From: Coprinellus micaceus
Lineage: Eukaryota > Basidiomycota > Agaricomycetes > Agaricales > Psathyrellaceae
Length of the DNA stretch: 64,000 bases
Assembly (NCBI GenBank): GCA_951394405.1
Contig: OX596335.1
Coordinates: 4,464,001 to 4,528,000 of the forward strand
Reading direction: 5' to 3'
Shown here: positions 13,399 to 25,571 of the stretch, in pieces
Position numbering within the stretch: the first letter of the stretch is position 1
How the letters are laid out: each line of letters begins with the position of its first letter
The notes under the pieces: generated by a model
What the model saw: the letters and a program-made list of their open reading frames with translations, nothing else
What the model was told of the DNA's origin: nothing
Database searches by the model: none
Program-made: the position numbers and the translations under genes

Positions 13399-16117
13399 AT
13401 GCTCTCCTCGACCGACAACGCCCAGCAGCATTTCGCCGTCGCTGCCCCTCCTCGCCAACGCCAGCCCACAGGCCTCGCCGGCTCCATCTGGGCGCCCCAG
13501 CCCCAGCCCTCTGACAAGACGTGGCCCAAAAAGCTCGACTCCTTCTCTCGCTCAGCGGAGAGAGAGCTCGATGGCCTTCCTAGGATGGATAGTCGTCTCG
13601 CCAGCATCGTTCGCGACGACATCTATGGGCATCAGCTCCCAGCGCAGGTGCCAGCTCGAGGCCCTTCTTCGCGGGACATCGGCGCCATTGGCGATGGTAG
13701 GAAGCGCTTCAGCCCCAGCGATTACGACGATTCGGTACGTTTAACATCGCCTTTCAGCATCAACGCCGTAGATGCTGATTGTATGCGCTCGTAGCATGTT
13801 GAGCAGCTTCTGCGTACACTCAACTTAAACTCCCCCGCTCCTTTTGTCCCAAAGCCGTCCGTTAATGTCAACGTCGAGGCGATACCGAGCTCGCCCGACT
13901 TCTCTCCTGCTTCAGTCTCTTCGGCGTTGTTGACTCCCACCGACTTCTCCCCAGTTCGTCCTTTCGATGCCAAGTTTCTTCCATCGTTTGAAGCCAACCC
14001 GCCACTGCAGTCCTATTTACCCCAATCTTCGCTGCTCTTCGAAAATGGTCACTCTGATAAGCTCCAGCTTCAAGAGAGCCTTAGCAACCAACAGATGGCT
14101 GCTTGTAATTCCTACTCGCAGCATGCTCCTGCTCCTTCCTCCACGTCCCAGTCTTACTTCGACCCGTTCCTGACTGCTTCCAGCACCTCGTTGCCTCAGT
14201 CGCTGTACAGCACCGGCTCGACGCGTCGCCAGGACAGCAACAGGCTCACTCAGCTGGAATGGCGCTTGGCGAGCCAGGCCTTGGCCTCCCAGACCTCCTC
14301 TGGCGGCGCCCCCGACTGGAGGTTGCTCAGCGAGAAGGTTATGAACGATCCCTCTTTTGGCGGTTCTTCCCAGGAGGGTACTCGTTCGCAAAACGGCTTC
14401 CATCACCAGCTTCATCACTCCTCTTCGACCCCGTCCTTTTCTGCTCACGAGGTTAGTCGTTTGTCCTTCTCTCATCTTCTACCTCTCTTATTGACGTGTC
14501 CGACTCTCTAGCCCATCAACTTCCTCTCTCTTCTTCACCCCTCTTCCTCCCCGCCGTACCATGTCTTCGTCGCTCGAATTATCAAGTCCTCCGACCAACA
14601 AGCCTCCATCTTCTTGCAGCAGAAGTTGAAGGTTGCGGATATTGAAGAGCGAGGTAAGATTGTGGACGCTATCTGTGCTCGCGGTTTCGAGATGATGGCC
14701 CATCGGTTCGTGCTCGCCCACTTTCATTTCTTTGTCAACGTCTAACTCGAATGGCAGCTTTGGCAACTGGGCCGTTCAACGTTGTCTAGAAGCCGCCTCA
14801 AGCGCCGAGGAGCGGCGCAAGATTGTAGCTTGCATGAGGTTCGTCTCCATCGCTCTTTTACACTCGTTTTACGAACCCGCCTAATGGTGTTTGGCAGGGG
14901 GCGAATTGTGGAACTTGCGACCAACTGCTACGGTTGCCACGTCTTGCAAAAGGCTCTCGACTGCGAAGAGGACATTCGTCTCATCATCGTCTCTGAACTT
15001 TTGCTCGGCGACCCTGCTCAGACTCTCGTCAACAAGCATGCTTCTCACGTCTGGAGCAAGGTAATGTCTGCTTTCCATGAATATATGCGGTGCTCTCATC
15101 AACTTTCGGTAGATTATGGAGCTCTCGTGGACTCCTCCTGCCCCTCCCATCTTTGCCTAGTAAGCCTTGCTGTCCACCGTCCGATGTATGCGTCGGCTAA
15201 CAGTCCCTTAGCGTCAACAAGTCCTTGAAGGGAAAGTGGGCATCTCTCGCCTGCCACGAGACTGGTTCCTTGGTCGTCCAGGTAAGCGTCGTATTGATGT
15301 CACGCGTTAGACTTTCCGCTGACATTGCCTTAGCATGCCTTCGAGAACCTCGAGGCGGAAGCCAAGGATGGCATCGTCGACGAGCTCCTCAACCAGGGCA
15401 TGTCCGTGTTCGCGGAAGTGACAAAGAGCCAGTGGGGCTCTTACTGCATCCAGCACAGTACGTCTTCGACCTCTCCCCCCTCAGTCCTCGTACTAAGAGT
15501 TTACGTGCTAGTCCTTGAGCATGGGTCCGAGAAGCACCGTCGTATGACCCTCGACCATTTGCTCGATGGCTTGTTGGAGTTTTCCACCAACGAGCAGGGA
15601 GCCAAATCGGTCACCAAGGCCCTCAAGGAAGGTGGGAAGGATACTTTGGACCGCGTCGTCAGAAGGATGTGCGAGCCAGCCAAGGGGTGCGTATCGCCCC
15701 AAGTTCCTTTGCTTCTCTTACTCACTGGCTCTTCGCAGAGCTCGTCGTGCTATGATCGTCGACCTTGCTTTGTCCGTCAACGGAAGCCAGCTGATTGCCA
15801 GCGTTCTCCCTACTGTACGTCGACCTCCTCATTCCTTGGCATACTGAAGTGAACGTCACCCTTCCAGGCCGACAAGGAGCAGCGTGCCCTCCTCTACGAC
15901 TGCATTCGTGGTCATATCGTCACCTTGCGCGGCTGCAAGACCGGGTCCAAGGTCATCTGGCTCTTGTGAGTGTCACCCTTCTTCCCGTCACGTTCAGGTT
16001 CTTATTGTACCTTGCTACGTTCTTCCTCTAGCGACCGCATGGTGAGCTACCTCGCTCTTGTATGATCGTGACCTTCGTCTGACGTCCCCTTCTCAGCGCG
16101 CCTACTATGGATATTAA
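13399..16117 (+). CDS. PUF (Pumilio-family) RNA-binding protein (683 aa)
   Basis: Exons: 13399-13734, 13795-14451, 14512-14705, 14758-14838, 14898-15060, 15113-15159, 15212-15281, 15334-15457, 15512-15686, 15739-15814, 15868-15965, 16032-16041, 16097-16117; all junctions keep frame. The start ATG sits in CCACCATG. The N-terminal half (to ~330) is Ser/Pro/Gln-rich and probably disordered. The C-terminal half has PUF repeats, seen in helix cores such as FGNWAVQRCLE, NCYGCHVLQKAL, TGSLVVQHAFE, SQWGSYCIQHILE, NEQGAKSVTKAL and NGSQLIASVLP, ending in WLFDRM-RAYYGY. PUF proteins bind short motifs in mRNA 3' UTRs and repress translation or promote decay. The arrangement resembles the fungal Puf1/Jsn1 group, but I see no RRM, so I give no symbol. 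One exon is only 10 nt. Confidence 0.92.
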
Positions 16118-17104
16118 TGCGTTTCTAGCTTGTTTACCAGCAAGATTTGCCCTCGCTCTATCATTTCACCATATCATCATGTCTTGGAACCATCTTTCCT
16201 CCATCGATACGGTCGCTTGAAAAGTACTCCTTGGACTATCGCTCCGTCCAACCGTCGCACCCTCGAGTCCTCTCCGTCACCACACACTTAATTTCATCCA
16301 TCCATCGTCGCATCCTGGAATATCTCTTCATCACAGCATCCATCCTCTTTCTGTCTCGACCATATATCGCATCGACCTTCGCGTCCATCCTTCGCCCCTC
16401 CTTGCATCATTCTTGCTCTCGTTTTCGTTTGCACATCCTGGCTACACTGTCGTTCGTTTCTTGGACTTTTTGTGTTCTGCTCTCGTCGCTTTTTAATTGC
16501 TATTTTTCTTGGTAAATCGCATCTCTGTCTCCTCCCCTTCCTCCCCTCATCCTCCGCCTCTTCCATTAATGCATCTCCTCCCTTTCGACTCGTCTAAAGC
16601 TCGTCGCTCTCGCTCTCCACCGCATTATATGTACAGCCTATCTCACCCTCTTTTGTATAGCTATAGATCATCATCATCCTGCAGCATTAGTTGTCCTCTG
16701 AGCATCATCGTCATCGTTATCGTTGTTTTGTCGTAGCTTGTTGTCGAAAAGTATCGTCTACGTACTACTTGTTACTCGTACTAGAAGCTGTGTTGTTGTT
16801 ATCGTTTAAAATATGTATCATGTCGTCGACCGTTCTTGGTGGCGCTCTCTGTGTACCTTGTGTTCTGGTGGATGGGTATGGCTGTGTCTCGGGATGATCG
16901 TCCGGGAGTAAGACGGGCACGGTGGGTGTGTTGGCAGGAGGGTTGGCGTCGTCCACACTTCGGGAAGGCAGAAACGGGGCCCGTGGAACGGAACACTGAA
17001 TATGAGAGAGGGTCGTTTTAGTATCGAACCGAACTTGGGCTGAGCCGGGTTGGATTCCTGAGAACGGGTGGATTGGGAGGGATCGGGTTTGGGAATATCA
17101 ATTG

Positions 17105-17925
17105 GGATGGATGGGGAGAATCGATCCACCACTCTCCCCATTCTGCGGTAATTAACGGTCCGACCGAGGGGGAGGAAGTGCATGGGGAGAGGCGGAGATG
17201 AGTCCCGGAAACTTGTTTTACCGTCCGAAGGACTTGGCCAGTTTGTCGGTAAGCATTTACTTCTACTTCCCTTCATCCAAGCAAGCACTCCGCCGTGTGC
17301 ACCCACCACGCAATCGTTCAGGGTCCTCGAAGGTAGCCGGTGATCACAAGGTGATAGAGGATGGCCGCCTCCGTTTTTTATTAACGTTTGTATTCCCTCT
17401 GGAGTGAGGGATCAAGTTCGGGAATGAAAGGGGAGAGAGGTGGAGATGAAGGCCAGAAATAAAATTGACATGGACACCTTCGAATGGACTTGGCCAGCGA
17501 GTCGGTAAACAGATACTTCCACTTCGCCACAGGCTGGCTAAGCAAGCCCTCAGATTTGGGTCAGGCATGCACTCACCGATTCAGAATCCACGCCCGCTCA
17601 GGGCCCTCAAAGGTAGCCGGTAATCACAAGGTAGCATGGCGGCCTCCGTTTGAATTAACGTTCCTGTGTGTGCTCTGCGCCAGAAAGTAATTAAATCACC
17701 TATGTGGTCCAATGGGCTTGGACATCTGGTCGGTACCCGCTCGCTTCCTTGCTGACTGTCGGATGTCCAAGCTCTCGGTCGTGCACGCAGCGGTCCGAAT
17801 GAGCACCCCACAACATTCCACATACCCGCTCAAGGTGCTCAAGCATGGCTAGCCGGTGATCACAAATGAATACGATCTGGCGGGCTCCGTTAAACTAACG
17901 TTCTTGTGTGTGCTCTCGTGAACCC
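17105..17925. repeat. Three-unit tandem repeat, ~235-280 bp units
   Basis: Each unit has, in order, a block like GACTTGGCCAG..GTCGGTAA (about 17230, 17486, 17709), a block GGTAGCCGGTGATCACAA (TAGCCGG at 17334, 17614, 17850) and a block GGC..CTCCGTT..TTAACGTT (about 17370, 17650, 17890). Periods are 280 and 236 bases. Units 2 and 3 end in TGTGTGTGCTC. The units share no intact frame. They may be solo pieces of a transposon or a non-coding satellite. Confidence 0.7.
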
Positions 17926-19302
17926 TTTTGAATTCATTTCCGTCATTAAGTGAATGGACGACGCGTGCGTTTGTGGTACACATCTTATCTTTCAGGCTTC
18001 CTACCGAGTGGTATCAGGAACCCGCTGAGAGTGATGACGGAGATGAAGGGGATGTCGGGGAAGTGCTGGACCAAGAGAACGAGAGAAAGGTGTATTGGGT
18101 GGCCGGGAGATGTGGAAGCATATGATTGAATAGGTGAGGGAATACGGAGACGATTAGGCCAAATATCGGGCCTGTACTCTCAGTGGGTGGGATGGGAAAA
18201 ACGAGTGAATGGGATAGGTCCACCCTGACGGGTTTACCACCAGGAGGGACGTCGAGAGGGGAGTTGGAGTGCCCGTTCTGCGTGGATCGATGTGCCAAGC
18301 ACGCGTACGTGAGTGGACTGTTTTCCAAACCGCACGCTCATTCCGCATCGACATGTTCTGGGTACGAACGTCACCTAAGTGGATTGTGCCCTTGATCATC
18401 ACGGAAGTTCAATCGATCGATGGGTACATGGTCTGTGGCCCATATGACATTTGCGCGCAGGGGTACTTGAAAAACGAGCAGGAAAGGCAAAGATGGGGTG
18501 GCGATTGGAAGGCGCGGAGGGGTGCGTCGTATCACTGATGGTGGCCTTTCGAGCGAAGAGAATTCATCCATTCAGTGACAAAGGATGGCTAGTCCGTCTT
18601 ATTGACTATCGATGATTGGGGAAGGGCGGGCTGGAGAAGGCGTTTGTGACTTGGAGTATGACGCAGCGGCGAAGGAGCTAGCTCACACGTTCGGAAAGAC
18701 TAGGCACCATCGGGTAGGCGGGGCCCTGGAGAGGCCGAGTCGGAGACGTCGAAGACTGCTTTCAGGTTAACTTGAGCTTGGGGTCCCAGATCCTTCCATC
18801 TTCAGAAGAGTGCTGAACCGAAAGTTCGATCGCTTGGTCCTGCCTGACTGAGTCCCAAGGGAGTTCGCCGATCAACTGAGGCGTTGAAGTGTAAGCTTGC
18901 CCAAGATGGTCGACAGGATAGGGTGACCAAGAGGGCGCCGTCTTTTAGGTAAGATGAAGCAAGGACAGTCGATGAAAGAAGGTAGGCGTATTTGGGTTGT
19001 GACAGGACACAGCACTTTCTGCACCCGCTCCCGTATCCGGGTTTGAGTCTATCCCATGTCGGGCTGGGGTTTCCTGGTTGTGGTGAATGGAAGATGAACG
19101 TCAGTACTGCGACGGGGACGGCAAAGTGGAAAGAAGGATGGAGTGAATGGGCGTTTACTTCATGCCTTGACACATATTCCTCAGCATTTGCACCCGACCT
19201 CCAACTGACCAAATTTGTGTACGGCACGGCGACCTTTGCAGGGAAATCCAAACTTGAAATGGTAACCTATTCGAGGCGCCATTCTGGTGTGCCGTAGAGA
19301 GA

Positions 19303-19328
19303 CGGCGTCGGACCTTGGTCGGACGCCG
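19303..19328. repeat. 12-bp hairpin with 2-nt loop
   Basis: CGGCGTCGGACC and GGTCGGACGCCG are reverse complements with one mismatch, separated by TT. No gene lies close enough for it to be a terminator. Confidence 0.4.
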
Positions 19329-21038
19329 CTGTGTTCTCCGTGTCTTGATGCCCTCGTCGAAAAGGCAAGTGCCTAGGTATATGTAACAAGGTTGTGAGGT
19401 GGGAAAGGAGACAACTGATCATGAGGCTCGGTTTCGTACACCTTCAATTGAAAAAACCACTGACCAAGCCTTTGATCCATATGAATCCTTTTAGAAGGAA
19501 AAGGTGAATTCGGATGATGCCATACGTGGCGCTTCCCCGCGAGATACGGGTCATGGCCGTCGATCCTGTTACCGTTTGAATGGAGGGGACGGGTGTGAAA
19601 TAGAGTGCATGGGAATTGTGTGACCTCGGTGAGCAACGAGGCACCTCGAACGATCGCGAATCCGCGTGCTCTCGCTCAACCATAGTCATATGTGCCGTCC
19701 GGTGGGGCTCGCCCTCTGAAGATTTTCTTCTGAGAGATAAGTATCTTTCCCCGCAGCGGCGTTGGGATAGAGACAGTGATATTCAGGGTTCATTTCGACT
19801 CGAATTGGAGAGCGCCCCGCCTGAAATTGACAGGTCTGACAATCCTCGTTCATTCAGAATCGCGCCCGTGAGTCGCGACCCGGAGCGGGTAACACCGTGG
19901 AAACCAGATAACTGAGGGAAATTCGCGTTGCGGAACGGAGATTGCACTCCTCGGGAAAGGTTCTCTGAGTTCAGAAAGGGTCAGGGTTTGGGTGAGACTG
20001 TTCCAAGTTGGAAAACCCTTACATCAATTAATACAGCGGCGTTCTGTCTCTGGCGAGATGAAAGGATCCAAAAAAGGTGGCGGGTTTCCCTGGCCAGAAA
20101 CCCTCGCAAACCTTCCCTGCGATCTTCCAACGCGTGCCAGTGGACGGCGATGTGCCCAAGATGTGCCACCTTGTTTGCGTCGGCTTGAATTTGTAGGTCC
20201 AGACTCTATCGGGAATTTGTCGCAGGATGTGGGTAGTATCCAGAGTTGGACGAGCATAGATCTCTACGATTAGAGGTCTTGGAATCATGATACAGGCAGA
20301 GCCGAACCTCCAAGGGGGTACGCCGATGCATCTGTGGGGGTTTGGGAAAAGCAGTGGGCCAGCAACTCAGGAACTTCCGAATTCAGGATTTGCTAAACCC
20401 TCCGATCAAGGGACCTCCAAACTGGGACTGTTACCCCTTTTGGGGACGGCCATCAACAGCGAGTGACACGAATGTTCAGGGCGCCTGTTGCCTTTCTCCA
20501 GTTCAGTCAAGTCCTTCGATGTTGCGTTTCGTCTCTGCCACCACCACCTGCGCCGCTGCCAGAGACCAGGGTGATTCTGGCTCAGTCCAGTGCTCTTTGG
20601 GTATCTGCCAGGGATTGCATGGGGTATAGCGGCAGTTGCTGTCACCAGCGTTGAGTCTAGCTGCCCGTTGCAATCTCGACTCTCAAGCGGGAAGTCCGAC
20701 CATCTTTACGAAACCCCGCGAATGGTTTGAATAGAATGCGGTAAACGCTTGTTAGGCACGAGTCCCGCCCCAAACATAGCAATCTAAATAGAAAGGTCGG
20801 CCGGATTTGCTTCTATTCAAAGCAGCGGACTAACGGACTTCGCCAGGTCGTCACTCCCAAATAGTGACGGCATCCAAATCGCTACAGACACGGGAGTGCT
20901 GAAACTGGGAGTGTACGTTATTTTGTTCGTTAAAACCGCACCGGACGCTCAGTTTCTTATAATACTTAAAGGCATGCGACCGGATTGTTGACTACTCTCC
21001 CCCACCCTGCTTGCTCACCGTCGTCACCCCGTCCCACA

Positions 21039-23699
21039 ATGGTCCTCCTACTCGGAGGACGCTTGGATATTCCACCGGAGATAGTCGAAGACATCGGGTT
21101 CTCTCTCCTTGCATCAAACCCCCTTCACAGTATGGCTGCTATCATACCTCTGCTCCAGACGTCGAAGGAATGGCACACCACGTTGTCACCCAAGTCGAAT
21201 ACAACTCTTTACGCTCGCCTCTGTCGCTTGAAGTTCGACGTCGGCGCAGTCGAGCGCCGGGCATTCACCCCAACGAACGCGGACCTCACGGCGCACCTTA
21301 TCGAAGCGTGCCGCACTCTCAGAATTATCCGAAACGGCTATATCTTTCACGAAGACATCAACTCAGTTTTGCTCAGTGCCTTGGTCATGATGTTCCACGA
21401 CGATGGAAAGAATCGAGCTCAACTCGAGTTCTCGGGCGCTGTTGGTTTTGTTGACCAGTTTCTCCGACACCGACTACACGAAGAGAAGGAGACCAATGAT
21501 ATGTGGCCACTGGAGAACGTACGGAACGCAGCTGCCCTGTGGCTGTCGTGGTTTTTGACTACGAAAGGTCCGTCCCATTCGCCAAGTTATCATTAGAAGG
21601 ACTTCTAACCCCTCGACCGCAGAACAGCTTGAGAACGAAACTGTTCAAGAGAGGGCCGAAATCATAAATCTTGTTCTTCCATTTCTCATTTGTCCAATGC
21701 GTGTAAGCAGATTCTCGTCGTTCGCGATCATTGTCCGACCTATTTTCTTCACAGTATGCCTCCGCCTATGCCCCATCCAATCATTTTATCCTGCCCCTGA
21801 CAGAGGAAGTACAACTCTTCGAGACGTCGACGCGTCATGGACCTTTCCCGGTGTATCACATGAAGCAACAAAAGCCTGCGGTTATTCCCTTCTTCCACTC
21901 AAGAACGAGCGTCTTGATCCCTCCTGTCGCAGCCGCAGCTACACTGCTCTTCTGGTCCCGCCGCGAAATACAGCCGTTCTTCCAGATACCCACAGGTATG
22001 CCGCCCAATCGGGCTGCATTAGGAGGCAACCCAGGCCTTACAGTCGAAGATCTCGTCGAATTCAACTCGCTCAAAGCTGCCAAACTCAGAAACGTTGTGC
22101 GATGGGACTGGGATCAAGGTGGTGCCATGTCATTCCTTGAGGATGGAACCCGAGAACTGTGCATTCAAGAGCCTTCGAAGCGATGGGACATGGATTGGTG
22201 GAGGAGTAGAATGTGCCAAAGCATCTTTTGGAAGCAACCGCAGTGGAGGCTTGGGAACGTCTACAAGCGCGGCTCGCTTACTGGCCTCTGGCAGGGCGTA
22301 TATTTCGTAAGTAACAATCTTACCACGTCTCTCTGAGCCACTACTATGAGCCGCGAAGCTGATACTGCCTCTTTGATGACTAGCTATCTAATGCCGATTC
22401 CTTTACCGAGGTCTTGCGAAACGCCAACTGCCCGGACGTTGTTTCGGGCTCTTTCCAGCTTCTTCCTCGACCCATACTCATGCGACTTCAAGAACATAGT
22501 TTCGTGCGCGGGGCAAGCGTCTCTCAGGCTGCCACCACAACTCGGAAACCGCCCCGAACTCCACCCCAGCCAATTGCGATTCCGCCCATATCATCTTCTG
22601 CTGCCCATGCCAAGGAGGATGGAGAGGAGCACTTGATCCCGGCCGACTCCAGTATCAGCAACGCCTGGATACCCGGACCCATCGGCGGTCTGGAGTGGAG
22701 CTCAGATCATGAAACCACCCTCGCCCCATCTACCCAACGCCAGCAAGATTCCTTGGCTTCACCTCCTGGATCCACCGGACCTGTTGAGCCCATGCCCTCC
22801 GTGAGTTTCAGAATTGAACCAGCCTCGACCTGCCACCCACCACGTCCCTCCTCCAATGATAATCAGTTGCCCAAGCCCCAAGATGGTCGTCCCTTCGCAC
22901 AGTACAACGGCTACTATCTATATGAGACGTTCGAGCCTGGGAAGGCGAGTGCGCATCAGCGGATGGAAGACGCTTCTTGTCAATGTGCAGGGTCTTCGGC
23001 CAGCTCCAGTGGTGTCTCGTGTCCGAGGTGTCCTCGGTGTGAAGCGCGTCGAGCGTATCTCGACGAAGTTGGGCAGCGGGAGAGGCAAAGGGAGTCGGTG
23101 ATTCCAGAGCCGGGGGCGGATGATAATGTCGAAGGGTTGTTCAAGGACATCGGGATGGGGAGACGGGGCGCCGATGGGTCCTTCGATCTCAGCCTCGAGA
23201 GAGAGGAGACCCCTCCAGGCAGCACGCCCAATCGGCCGCCACACGACCCCTCTCGAGCGGAGGCTTGTGATGATGGGATAATCGACACGATTGTCACTGG
23301 TGGAGTGAGTACGCTCCCTACAAACTGACCTGAATACGTGCCTGGTTGCTAACAGTGATATCTAGCTGGACGAGCGCCACCGCCTTGCGTGGGGAGACAG
23401 CATCTACTATGGTCGAGTTCGACCGTGGGATGGTATGGTCGCAATTCTAAGGGTGAGCACCCTTGCCTTCTGTTTGCGTTGTCTTTAGTTGGCTGACCCG
23501 CTTCGACCCCCAGCAACACGGCCCCAACGACATGCGCAATCACGGACAGTTCCTCTTCTACGGGTACGTCTACGGCAGCGACACCATCGTCGGGAACTGG
23601 AGGTACGCTGGGGGAGACCCTACAACCCCCGCTTTTGAGGCCCCATTCATCATGAGCAGGAGGGCGGAGGATCCCCTTTTGAGTAAGAGCCCGACGTGA
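21039..23699 (+). CDS. F-box-like protein, copy 2 (784 aa)
   Basis: Exons: 21039-21567, 21623-21702, 21755-22306, 22384-23304, 23366-23452, 23514-23699; phases all close. Full-length paralogue of the gene at 4131: same degenerate F-box (IPPEIVEDIGFSLLASNPL... LYARLCRLKFDVGAVERRA), same middle block (LLFWSRREIQPFF; WDWDQGGA; KQPQWRLGNVYKRG), a Cys cluster (CPRCPRCEAR) and the same C-terminal block (HRLAWGDSIYYGRVRPWDG, then GYVYGSDTIVGNWRYAGG). It lacks the long acidic run of copy 1. It has five introns where copy 1 has one; only the first (phase 1, after LTTK) is shared. Role by family: possible SCF substrate adaptor, unproven. Confidence 0.85.
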
Positions 23700-25571
23700 T
23701 ATACCAAGCCTTTGGGCCCTTCACAAGAAATCATCGCATCGCCCGTTCGTATTCCGTCTTCTCATTTCTATGCACACACACGGCTTCTGTTTCCATCTAC
23801 TTGTACCATAGTCTTCATTCCGCATCCGCACACATTCTCGATGCCCTCTATTTGTATGTACAATACAATTGGACACCCCAACTCCGCCTATGTATGTACA
23901 CCTCGCTCTCGACCACCACTCATTTCGCAGATCCCTTTCATATAGACTTTTTAGACTTTCATCGAACCTCAACGTCATATACGCCTCACCCGTCCTAATA
24001 CACTGTCTATCTATCATCCTATTCATCTCCTTCATTTACGCATTGCATAATGTCCTACATACCTCGCTACCTACCCAGTTCATTACTTGTCCAGAAGCAC
24101 GACCTGCCTTCAGGTTTCCGAAGCAGGAAAGACGAAAGAGATCCAGCGATGCGTTAACCGCAATAGTTAGGTAAATGTACGACCATTGTGACGATCCATG
24201 TATTCAATTCAAGGGTGACACTTTGCCTCCCGAGCGACAACCTGGACAGAACCTGACAGAAGTATGGATTCTAGACCGAAATGCTTGACAAGGATCAACC
24301 CCAAGACACCGCATGACCAAACCACCGTATGGGCTACCCAAAATCCACCTCACTCCCTCTTACCCATCCACCGGGACAACCCCAATATCGTGCGGAGCAA
24401 CTCTCCCGAGGACCATGGTGAGGAGGAAGGCCATGACGGCAACGATTAGGGGCTGATCACCCATTTTGGTGAGCCCTACCGGAGCGCCCATACCCGCCGG
24501 CTCCGGTCGGCCATCTGTCAAGTCGCCGACCGCTTCGACCCGTTCCAGGTGGCAGCACAAGCCTCACTGCGCGATGGCTCCACAGCCCAGTGAAAATAAA
24601 TTTCTCTCCGAGTCGGAAGGTCAAGGTAAAGTGAGATAGCATTTGAGACACACGAACACCCGAATTGAGTGGAATACATGGACATAGGAGCGAAGGAGGA
24701 ACGTATAGACCTGTGTACTTATGTAAAGAGGAGAACTTGAGCGGCAAGGGCATAAAGTGAGAACGCATATGGGAGGCGAAGCAAAGGTTAAGGCGAGGAC
24801 TAGGGAACCGGGGGATATCGTATCGAAATGATAATAAAACAGCAGTGTACTTTTGATCGAGCCAAGGAGGCGAAGTGAGGGAAGGTCAACGATGTCATCG
24901 ATGGATGGAAGGATGGGTGGGTGGGGAGGAGAAACAATACTTAGATAGGTACGGATAACGGCCAAAGGTAAGGGAGGGAGGAGCAGAAGAAGAATGCCCG
25001 AGAAATCGAAAAACGAAGTCCGGGACTATGGTCATACAGCTAACTGGATGGATGCAACTGGTGCTACAGTGGTGATGCAGATGGATAATCGAAATCGATG
25101 CAATGCGATGATGCAACAGCAAAAAGAGGATGAAGAAACGAGGGTGCATGAGGTGCAACGTCGACTCGGGACGTGCGTGGATATGATGCCAGGAAATGGG
25201 AGAAATGGGAGAACGGAAAACATGAGGAACGTCAACTCAGGACGAGCCTGAATGAGTATGATAGCAGAGCCAAGAGAATGCGAAGGTAGAAAACCAGAGA
25301 AATAAAAATGATCATGATGAACAGAGGAAGAAAATCGTAACGATCATGAAGGTGGATGATAATGATACGAAAGCCGAGAAAGAAATGCTGATGCAGTGCG
25401 AGTCCATGCCGTGACCATCAAGGTTGAGTATACGATAGCAATAGGATAGATCCACAAGGGAAGAAGAATGAAGTGAGGAAAACCATGAACACAGAACAGA
25501 GAGAGAAAGAGATCGAGAGAGAAAAGAAAAGTCTATAGGGTTTGCGCACCGCATCTGCCCACCACCTCCGC
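23700..25571. other. Convergent intergenic region, no gene seen
   Basis: This lies between the 3' ends of F-box-like copy 2 (+) and the Cys-rich gene (-). The first ~400 bases are pyrimidine-rich and the last ~700 purine-rich (GAGAGAAAGAG, AAGAAGAATG), as expected for 3' untranslated regions transcribed from opposite strands. No motif-bearing frame is visible. Confidence 0.6.

Larger units (their letters stand above)
16118..21038. other. 4.9 kb gene-poor stretch
   Basis: The first ~650 bases are T/C-rich and probably the 3' flank of the PUF gene. A three-unit repeat fills about 17.1-17.93 kb. From 18 to 20.9 kb many 60-150-codon frames overlap on both strands with no motif; I take this for decayed repetitive DNA. 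A hairpin lies at 19303-19328. The final ~100 bases, with a weak CTTATAATAC at about 20956, are the upstream region of F-box-like copy 2. Confidence 0.5.

Noticed and set aside
18000..20700. Possible transposon ORFs
   Set aside because: Frames are short and overlapping; no reverse transcriptase, integrase or DDE transposase motif seen.
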